A DNA stretch of 64,000 nt, from positions 666,358,352 to 666,422,351 of the forward strand of contig NC_081412.1 of the NCBI RefSeq assembly GCF_030272615.1, given 5' to 3'. The notes under the pieces are model-generated. The model saw only the letters and a list, made by a program, of their open reading frames with translations. It was not told where the DNA came from and did not search any database. Positions 55,922-64,000 of the stretch are shown here, piece by piece. How positions within the stretch are numbered: position 1 is the stretch's first letter; each line of letters begins with the position of its first letter. Source of the DNA: Cryptomeria japonica. Lineage: Eukaryota > Streptophyta > Pinopsida > Cupressales > Cupressaceae. A program made the position numbers and the translations under genes.

Positions 55922-56847
55922 TTGTGTCAAGTTTTAAATTAAAATCTATCATTTACCTAGCCAACATGTTTCAAATCTTCTTTGCTTTCCATCACTTTGT
56001 CATCCTTTGATTCTTTTCTATTCAATCTACAAGCAAAATTCCCAAAATGAGTCTCATGTTGGGAAACTATGAGGTAAAGGATAACTTCTATGTTGTTAAC
56101 ATAGGAGATATTCATGCAGCATTAGGAGTTCAGTAGCTGCATTCTTTGGGAGAAATTACTTAGAATTTCCAAACCATAGAAGTCAAGTTCCATTTAGATA
56201 GTAACAAGGTGGTAGTTAATGGAATGTCTAATGGTGTTCCACATATCGTTTTAGCCAAGAATATGGATAGGACTTTCTGAAGGTCTTGAAGGATGATGAA
56301 GTGATGCACGATCAACCTTGGCAGTCTTTGCAGCTGACGATCACCCTCTTCATTGATGGTGAGGTTATCCAAGATAGCACCTTGAGGGACCTCCCTGATT
56401 AGAGCTTCCCTTCGAACATGCTCTTGTAATGAGATGTCCTAGAGATTTATCAAGTCTTGTGTCAATTGATCCTCTCATCCTTCATTGTCTTCTATTGGTT
56501 TGTCAACAGGCTGTCTAATTAGAATGCCATTATTTTTGTTTGTGAGTTATGTTTGGCTAGAGTTTGTATCCCAATGGCACCAAACATTTATTGGTCTATT
56601 CTACTCTACAAGTTACAGAGTATACGAAAATATAAAATTTAAAGAATGTAGGAATAAAATTAACTTGCAACATATTCAGAAGATTAGCCTTATTATCGAT
56701 TCTTAGATATGCAATAAGTATAATATCATCAGAGTGGTCGCCGACTATTAACAAGTAGTAGATATAAATAGTAGACCGATGCTAGAAAGGTTACCAACCA
56801 TCGGTAACTATCGACCAACAACTAACAATTTGGTTGGGCTAGCACTA
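55922..56847 (+). pseudogene. Gypsy pol fragment and unassigned flank
   Basis: Plus frame 56047-56275 reads MSLMLGNYEVKDNFYVVNIG, then IHAALGVQ, a stop, LHSLGEIT, a stop, and a FQTIEVKF...NKVVVNGM stretch. This matches the Ty3/gypsy region between protease and RT (FYVV...LG.QWL..LG pattern). Two stops show decay. The rest up to 56847 is unassigned, AT-rich DNA. Confidence 0.55.
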
Positions 56848-59636
56848 TGTTGACTTGGCTAAAATCATATTGCTACAACTCTATTCGGCCAATGCAAAAT
56901 ATAATGTTCTTGCTGACTATCATATCCTCTCTTGCGTAAGGAATCCCTAATGCTCCTTTAGTTGATCAAAGGGGACAACCTTAAGGTTCCAAATGTCAAT
57001 TCATGACTGTGGGATAACTCAGCGGTTGATGTGTTTTGTTGGGAGCACAAGGGGCCTTATGTTTGCAACAAGCTGGTCTGCATCCTAAGATGCTGTGGGC
57101 AAAATAAAAGCAAAAGGATAGGGTTAAGAGACCTAAAATTAACAAGAATGGTGTGTGAGTAGACGGATTCGACATAACCAATCTCTGCTTGGCCATAATA
57201 ACTCACAACGCAATCTTCAAGGGAGACGTAGAAGATTTTTAGACTGTAGGTGCATGCCTAAATACCCAATTCTAGCGCATCTCAGACGGACACCTGCAAT
57301 TGAACTAAGCACGATTTTTAAGGCTCAAACTAACCATACACAGAGATACACAATAAACATATCCCCAATGGTATGAACCCGAATCCATCAAATACCTGCA
57401 CACCAAAAAGATCTATCTAAACCTGTTGAAGGGAACCATGCAAACAAAAGAAAACCAAGATAACAAACACCATACTTCAATGTTCATATATTGATTTTGG
57501 TTGTCATTACAACAATTTTTGCATCAGTTCTACTCTATTCCTAATAACTAAATTCTAACTTTCTACAAAAACTCTAACTATCTAACCCGTCTCACTCTAA
57601 AAATCTAACCCTTTACAATGAGAGGCATCCTGCCTTTTATAGATTTTACAAATTGAACCAGAGGCTAGGATTGACTGCATCCAACAGTCCTGATCTGCCT
57701 TCTAGAAGCCTGGCAGCTTTAACCCATGCTCATTCAATCCTCAGTCATCCTCCCAACCACATTTCCAACTACCTAAAACTATTTGGCTTCAATTCGGTCA
57801 ATCGGGTAGTTGGAAATAACTGTCATGTGTTCCCTTGTTGTAAAATATCTTTAACGGGACTCACAGGCAGTTCTTTTACAATAAAACAGCTCAGATTTTA
57901 GACTGATTTTCTAGAATTTCTTCCAACAGTGTATTCATGAGAATGCAAATTTTGTAGCACCCTACGTGTTCTTTGTCTTCGGTCTGGCTAGTGGACTTCA
58001 ACTCTGATTCAGTGGTGATGCGCTTCCCTGTGCTTCGTCTTTTGATCTTGCGCTCTGCATCCTCGCTTTTCGGCGTTGATCGTGATCCTATCTTCAAATT
58101 GCGCCTCAGATTGCCACCTTAGCTTTCCCGGCGTCGTAGATCTGCAAACAATCAATTTCAACCCCTATTAATCATTTTGAAAAATTAAATAAATTAATTT
58201 AAAAACTATTAAATTTTAGTCGAAGTTGGGCTTTGTTCGGCGAGGATGAAAGACCTTTGCATTTAAAGTAATTAAAATCTCCCCTTGCGAAATTAGGGTT
58301 TCACGATTTAAAAAAAAAGCGACCCCTTGTTTAAGACCCCTTGTTTAAATTCTACCAATTGATTAGAAATGCAAGATTTTATTTTGTTTTCTAATTTTTG
58401 GCTTAAAGGCCGAATTTGAGAACTTTTTGAGTTTTCAGCTTAGAGGGGGATTTTGTGCGATGTTAAACTCTTGACCTTATTTCGGCAGATCTAGACTCTA
58501 ATGTTTTTCGGCTTACAAGCCGATTTTGGGAGTTGGCTTCTAATTTCAGCCAATTCAGTCGAATTGCACGATTTTGTGTATCTTTTTTTTTTTCAAATGT
58601 CCAACCTCTTTATCAAATGCGATTTATTTTACCATGTGAGATTTGAATGCCTTGTATGATTTAAAAATTTTGGGTATCATGGAGGTTTTGTGCGATTTAC
58701 TTATCCTTGTGCAAAATGACGAACTTTGCCTTTTGTTTTCCATTTTAAAAGAAACTTGCCATTTTGTTAAAAAAGTGTGATTCTTTTATTACTTCACCCC
58801 CTTTGTTTTATGAAATTCGAGCTCTAATGTGAAGGAAGCGAACTTAGCCTAAATTCGGCGAATGAAGCCCCTTTTGGGTGATATTAGTCTTTTAGTCTCT
58901 TCGAGCAAACGAGATGAAAGCGTGAACTTGGACGTTTTCACCTTTTGGCTAATGGGCTCATTTTGTGCGATTTCAACCTTTCTACATGACTCAATTTCTT
59001 CACCATATTTCAGACGCCTCACAAACTCGGGTGTTAAGCTTGGAATGAGTGAAATTTTTGGGATGTTTCACTTACAAATTCGACCCCTAAGGATGAAATT
59101 TGCGATTTCTAGCGTTCACGTGATGTTGGCTCTCTGCGTGACTTAGGCATAAATCAAAATTCGGCCATTTTATTGTGAATGCATGATTTTGGAGAGTCGG
59201 AACTTTTCACGGATTTGAGAGGCGTTTTTGCAATTTTGCCCCCTTATTTTACTTCACACTTTGACCTTCCAAGCCGAATTTGAGAGCTCCTCGGCGATTT
59301 GGAGGGGCTTATACGAAACTCGGCCATTTCACAGAGAATGCGTGAGTTCCCTCCTCCGCAAAACTCGTGATTTTGGTGTTTGTGTGCCCTTTTTGACAAA
59401 AAATGAATTTCGGGCCGATCGGAGTTTCTGTGCGACTTTCTTTGTTTAGCATTCTGCAAATTTTGGCCATTTCAGGGGGTGTGCACGATTTTAGTTTTTC
59501 TACTGGACTGAAGAAGGAGGATGATTAGCGATGGCCTTGTTCACGGAGACTCCCGATCTTCCTCTCTTCTACAAGGGTAGGCAAACATGGGGGGTCCCTG
59601 TCAAAAGGATGGGGGTGTGCTGTGCGAGGCACAACA
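56848..59636 (-). repeat. Element B2, 3' LTR (2789 bp)
   Basis: TGTTGACTTGG...GCACAACA. The first 2 kb match 62091-64000 with about one difference in ten to twenty bases. In LTR sense (minus) it has the GGGACCC terminal block, a TTCGGCTTAAAGGCCGAAT-rich section (58380-58560) and TATA box TATAAAAGG (57633-57641) followed by CTCATTGTAAAGG. No large ORF is present, unlike B1 of the same family. The flank is CACTA; the partner TSD is outside the window. Confidence 0.8.
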
Positions 59637-60681
59637 AATGGCGACTTGGTTGGGAAATGTTGTTGAACATTTCAAGGATGACAACCATATCGAACCCCAG
59701 AATCTCTAGTCTATACCCCACAAAACAACCCAAATGACAAAAGACAGATTCAAAATAAAAATGAGGTCGCAAACTGAATCAAGTCACCAACCTTGAAAAT
59801 CAAGTGTGTGCAGTGAAGTTCATTCCAGCTTAGAGAGAATTGAAACATCATCGTTTAGTTAAGGCAAGCTAGGTAGGTGAATCTGACTTCAAAAGCAACC
59901 TGGATACTGCCTCATTGCCAGCGAACGTCTATAGCCTCGGCAAGGTTATCGCATGTAAGCTCACAGAGGTTGCTCTATTTCCGATAAATTTTTTCGATTT
60001 TTGAATACCGACAGATGTGCCTGCACTCCCAAAGCCAAGCAATTTGATATTTCCTTGCTTTTCAATTTCGTTTCTTTTGATTTTTTTTTTTCACTTTTTC
60101 ACCTTGGTTGGTAAGCAATGAAGCGTACGTGGGAATGAGCATTATAGTGGTCACTGAAGCAGAGCTTCAGAATTTTCACTTGCAATGTCTTCCCTTTGAT
60201 AAAACAACAGACTTAAGTGATTTTAAGCATTAAATGTGCAGTGATCGCAATTTTGGTGACAAGGTGCAGTAAGCAAATAAATTTTTAGAACGACTAAGTC
60301 TTAAACCAAATGAACTGACTATGGGGGCAACCGTCAATTAGGTGCTCTACCAAAGTTGGCATCCAAGAAATATACCGGCAAAAATTCCTGACTTCGCACA
60401 CCAATGTTGGGAAAAGAAAACATACCCCTACAAAAACTGATAGGGAGACAACTCCTTTCGAAATGGCACCTACACTACGGAAAGCAAACTAGACTAAAGC
60501 AAAAAACAATAAATCCAAGCTAAAAACATAAAACAAACTATTCTAAAACAGAAAATAAAACCCTGAACTAACTATATACAAGAAGAGACTGATTGTACAA
60601 AATGCGGACTATACGCATGCGTTCCCGCCCCAGGATGATTTCTTAGTATTTGCAGCAATAACAGGGCAGCGAGAATAGTCC

Positions 60682-61700
60682 TCAGTTTGGCGAACTTTCT
60701 TTAAATTCAGAAAAGAAAATTTTCAATTGGCCATCCTCAGTTTTAACTAGGACATCGGGTAGTATGATCAGTTGGGGAAGTTCATTAGGTCCGTGGTTAA
60801 TCCATATGTAGGTTGCTTTCCAAGAATATTCAAAATCAAATTGAAAATTTTCAGAATCAACAAAAGAAAGGAAAGAAACAACCTGGTGCGATTCTAAGTC
60901 ATGCGGAGGGTTGGGTGGGAGAAGATCCTCGGCAATTGTATCAAGAGGTCGCAATTGGTGGTGGGGCATCCCACTCGCGTCCGGCTCGTGCAAATCAGCA
61001 TCAAGCTCTTCATAGGATTGCATAGGCTGAAATGCAGTCTCGAATACGAACTCAGGAAAGAGGAGTGCATCATTTGTCAGTGCATCTTCAAATAGCAGGG
61101 ACTCTTCGATTGATTAGTCCTCAAAAATGTCTTCAACTAGCTCTTGGACCGTATCCTCCATTGTTGGGGTTGCTGCAAATTGCTTTTCAGCATTGGGCTG
61201 GTCTACGGGGCTCACTTGATCATCATCTTCAGCCCTGGCTTCATCAAGTATAGGGACATCACAATCACCTGCTGTCACATCTTCCTTTGGCACAAGGACA
61301 ACAAAACCATTCGATGCCAAAGTCTGATTGATTGGTTCATCTTGCTTAGCACTTGGCAACTCCATCTTTTCATCCTCAGAAAGTGTGGCGTTGTAGTGAT
61401 TTTGCATCCTTCGGTACTCATCTACAGCAAGGTAGGCACTCCACACTTTGCTGGTGATGCATTCTTCTGGCTCTTCCAACAGTCCATATTGGGCTTTAAC
61501 TTGGTTGACTGCCTCCATGCATAATGAGCAGATGAATTCTGAATGTGGAGTGCGATGAATTTTGCACCACCAAAGTGATAGTATGCTCTCCAAGCACAAC
61601 TCTTCATTGAGACCAAACTGGTTCTCAATCCGGTCCTTGAATCGGGTAAACTCATCAATGTTGGATAGAGGACTGGGGATATCCAGCTGTATGAACTATT
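60682..61700 (-). pseudogene. Acidic ORF inside element B2
   Basis: One minus frame of about 340 codons broken by TAA at 61114. It includes LSNIDEFTRFKDRIENQFG, ESILSLWWCKIHRTPHSEF and an acidic stretch with EDTVQELVEDIFED, then a section ending LPDVLVKTEDGQLKIFF. Upstream, more protein-like sequence (LQDSWHHIAQRVELLDIF) lies in another frame. The position after the primer-site candidate would fit a Gag or an ORF upstream of Gag, but no Gag domain is recognisable. Confidence 0.5.
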
Positions 61701-62072
61701 CTAACTTGGGGATATCCCAAAAGAATATCCGCCATTGCAATGCTAACTCGACTCTTGACAAAAATGTCAAGCAACTCAACTCTTTGTGCTATGTGGTGCC
61801 ATGAATCCTGCAATGCCTTGCACATGTGAATTCAGACAACTGCTTGGGATATAGCTGCAAAATCATCCTTTGCTGGAATTGGAATATGTCGGACTACAGA
61901 CAGTCTCCATGAAGTGGCTGACCCAACATCTTGACTAAGAATTCATTTTTTGGTATTTTCAGATTTTCTGATTTTTTTGGTTTTTTTGGTTTAACAAGGA
62001 TCTAGCATATCCTAAATATAACATTTAAAAAGGTCTAATAGACTCAATTTGCTGCAAGGAACCTGACAGGGG

Positions 62073-62087
62073 CCCTCCTAGCACCAA
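62073..62087 (-). promoter_or_regulatory. Primer-binding-site candidate of B2
   Basis: TTGGTGCTAGGAGGG on the minus strand begins three bases after the CAACA terminus of the LTR. It resembles the complement of a plant tRNA-Asn 3' end (TGGCGCTAGAAGGAGGG, from memory) with one substitution and a 3-nt gap. It supports the minus orientation of B2. Confidence 0.4.
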
Positions 62088-62090
62088 TTC

Positions 62091-64000
62091 TGTTGACGTG
62101 GCTAAAATCGTATCACTACAACTCTATCCGACCAACGCAAAATAGAATGTTCTTGCTGACTATCCTATCCTCTCTTGCGTAAGGAATCCCTAATGTTGCT
62201 TTAGTTGATCAAAGGGGACAACCTCAAGGTTCCAAATGTCAATTCATGACTGCGGCATAACTCAGCGGTTGATGTGTTTTGCTGGAAGCACAAGGGGCCC
62301 TACATTTGCATCAACCTGGTCTGCATCCTAAGATGTTGTGGGAAAAATAAATGAAAAACGATAGGGTTAAGAGACCTAAAATTAACAAGACTAGTGTGTG
62401 AGTAGATGGATTCGGCATAACTAATCCCTGCTTGGCCAGAATAACTCACAACCTTGCAAGAATGGTGCAATTTTCAAGGGAGACTTAGAAGATTTTCAGA
62501 TTGTAGGTGCATGCCTATACACCCGATTTTGGCGCAGCTCAAACAGACACCTGCAATTAAACTAAGCACGATTTTTCAAGCTCAAACTAACCATACACAG
62601 AGATACACAATCAACATATCCCCAATGGTATGAACCCAAATCCATCAAATACCTGCACACCAAAAGGATCTATGTAAACAGGCTGAAGGAAACCATGCAA
62701 ACAAAAGAAAACCAAGATAACAAACACCATACTTCAATGTTCATATATTGATTTTGGCTGTCATTATAACAATTTCTGCATCAGTTCTACTCTATTCCTA
62801 ATAACTAAATTCTAACCTTCTACAAAATCTCTAACTATCTAACCCGTCTAACTCAAAATCTAACCCTTTACAATGAGAGGTATCCTGCCTTTTATAGATT
62901 TTACAAATTGAACCAGAGGCTAGGATTGACTGCATCCAACAGTCCTGATCTGCCTTCTAGAAGCCTGGCAGCTTTAACCCATGCTCATTCAATCCTCAGT
63001 TATCCTACCAACCACATTTCCAACTACCTACAACTGTTTGGCTTCAATTCGGTCAATCGGGTAGTTGGAAATAACTGTCCTATGTTCCCTTGTTTTAAAA
63101 TATCTTGAACGGGACCCACAAGCAGTTCTTTTACAATTAAATAGTTCAATTTTTAGACTGATTTTCAAGAATTTCTTCCAGCAGTGTATTTCTGAGAATG
63201 CACATTTTGTAGCACCTTGCGTGTTCTTTGTCTTCGGTTTAGCTAGTGGACTTCAACTATGATTCAATGGTGACACGCTTCCCCGTCTTGATCTTGCACT
63301 CCGCATCCTCGCTTTTCGGGCGTCGATCGCGATCCTACCTTCAAATTGTGCCTTAGATTGCCACCTTAGCTTTCCCGGCGTCGTAGATCTGCAGACAATC
63401 AATTTCAACCCGTATCAATCATTTTGAAAAATTAAATAAATTAATTTAACAAAAATTAAATTTTAGTCAAAGTTGGGCTTTGTTCAGCGAGGATGAAAGA
63501 CCTTTGCATTTAAAGTAATTAAAATCTCCCCTTGCGAAATTAGGGTTTCAAGATTTAAAAAAAATGAAACCCCTTGTTTAAATTCAGCCAATTGATTAGA
63601 AATGCAAGTTTTATTTTGTTTTCTATTTTCGGCTTAAAGGCCGAATTTGAGAACTTTTTGAGTTTTCGGCTTAGATGGGGATTTTGTGTGATGTTAAACT
63701 CTTGACCTTATTTCGGCTAAATGACCTTATTGTGCAGATTTAGACTCTAATGTTTTTCGGCTTACAAGCCGATTTTGGGAGTTGGCTTCTAATTTCGGCC
63801 AATTCAGCCGAATTGTGCGGTTTTGTGTATCTTATTTTTTTTCAAACGTCAAACCTCTTTATCAAATGCGATTTATTTTACCATGTGAGATTGGAATGCC
63901 TTGTTTGATTTAAGAATTTCGGGCATCATGGAGGTTTTGTGCGATGTACTTATCCTTGTGTAAAATAACAAACTTTGCCTTTTGTTTTCCATTTTAAAAG
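62091..64000 (-). repeat. Element B2, 5' LTR, cut by window end
   Basis: TGTTGACGTGGC at 62091 and collinear with 56848-58740. TATA box TATAAAAGG at 62888-62896. The part shown covers U5, R and the proximal U3, so whether this LTR carries a U3 gene cannot be seen here. Confidence 0.85.

Larger units (their letters stand above)
59637..62090 (-). mobile_element. Element B2 internal region, no gag-pol seen
   Basis: 2454 bp between the two B2 LTRs. The right edge, read on the minus strand, gives GAA then TTGGTGCTAGGAGGG (primer-site candidate), followed by leader, then an acidic ORF (60682-61700). 59637-60404 is non-coding. A second LTR-like start TGTTGGGAAAAG at 60405, preceded by ACCAA, may mark another nested end. 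Protease, RT, RNase H and integrase motifs were not found, so B2 appears non-autonomous. Confidence 0.65.

Noticed and set aside
59639-59656. TGGCGACTTGGTTGGG as the primer site of B2 in plus orientation
   Set aside because: It resembles a Tat/Ogre tRNA-Arg site, but the TATA boxes of all related LTRs point to the minus strand and a minus-strand candidate exists at the other edge. Kept as an open point, not annotated.
1-64000. tRNA or rRNA genes
   Set aside because: The tRNA-like stretches found are short primer-binding sites next to LTRs; no cloverleaf or rRNA core sequence was recognised.

Overview
This window looks like intergenic DNA of a plant nuclear genome, probably a gymnosperm (inference). 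The reasons are a chromodomain-bearing Ty3/gypsy element with an initiator-tRNA-Met primer site, stacked nested LTR insertions, very long LTRs and no recognisable host gene. I found no intact host protein-coding gene, tRNA, rRNA or CRISPR array. Almost everything can be assigned to transposable elements, and target-site duplications (TSDs) fix most boundaries.

Layout. 1-3759: distal part of a giant LTR (family A1). 3760-9286: old debris holding a Copia LTR scrap, a microsatellite, a hAT element with an 8-bp TSD (5065-5993) and a Copia RNase H scrap. 9287-10901: small non-autonomous LTR element. 10902-42577: remains of an old plus-strand gypsy element (E) that was hit three times, by giant LTR A2 (11422-18270), by a minus-strand chromovirus F (18327-34271) and by a short giant-LTR derivative (38146-42032). 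F itself carries giant LTR B1 (20663-27947) and a 1.0-kb solo LTR (28249-29264). 42899-55921: giant LTR C, split by giant LTR A3 (43827-50449). 56848-64000: element B2 with two related LTRs around a 2.45-kb internal region, running off the window.

The main result is the giant LTRs. Units A2, A3, B1 and C are 6.4-7.3 kb, start TGTTG, end at or near CAACA, have 5-bp TSDs and contain no gag-pol. Each holds one large gene, in the same sense as the LTR promoter, within what would be U3. The four copies are homologous: an N-terminal AAGFP-like block, an EEWMFYF block, a LPRYPTD...RQ signature, a charged linker, a DY...I..G block and a helical C-terminus. The start codon lies 2-12 nt after a 3' splice site, so a 5'-UTR intron is predicted in every copy. 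An ORF in U3 recalls the superantigen ORF of mouse mammary tumour virus only in its position; no homology is implied.

Around the gene each LTR has a common plan. A hairpin lies about 8-23 nt inside the U3 terminus, with different bases but preserved pairing in families A, B and C. A family-specific array of short motifs follows; in family A these are quasi-palindromes spaced 166-167 bp apart. Then come the intron, the ORF, and a TATA box 785-880 bp from the other terminus. Two short derivatives (A1, A-solo) keep the array, intron and start codon but have lost nearly all of the ORF.

All copies are decaying. Most visible nonsense codons are TAG where homology or context suggests CAG, as expected for C-to-T change at CHG-methylated sites. 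The unit boundaries, TSDs and motifs are seen directly. Protein function is unknown, and homology beyond this window was not tested.
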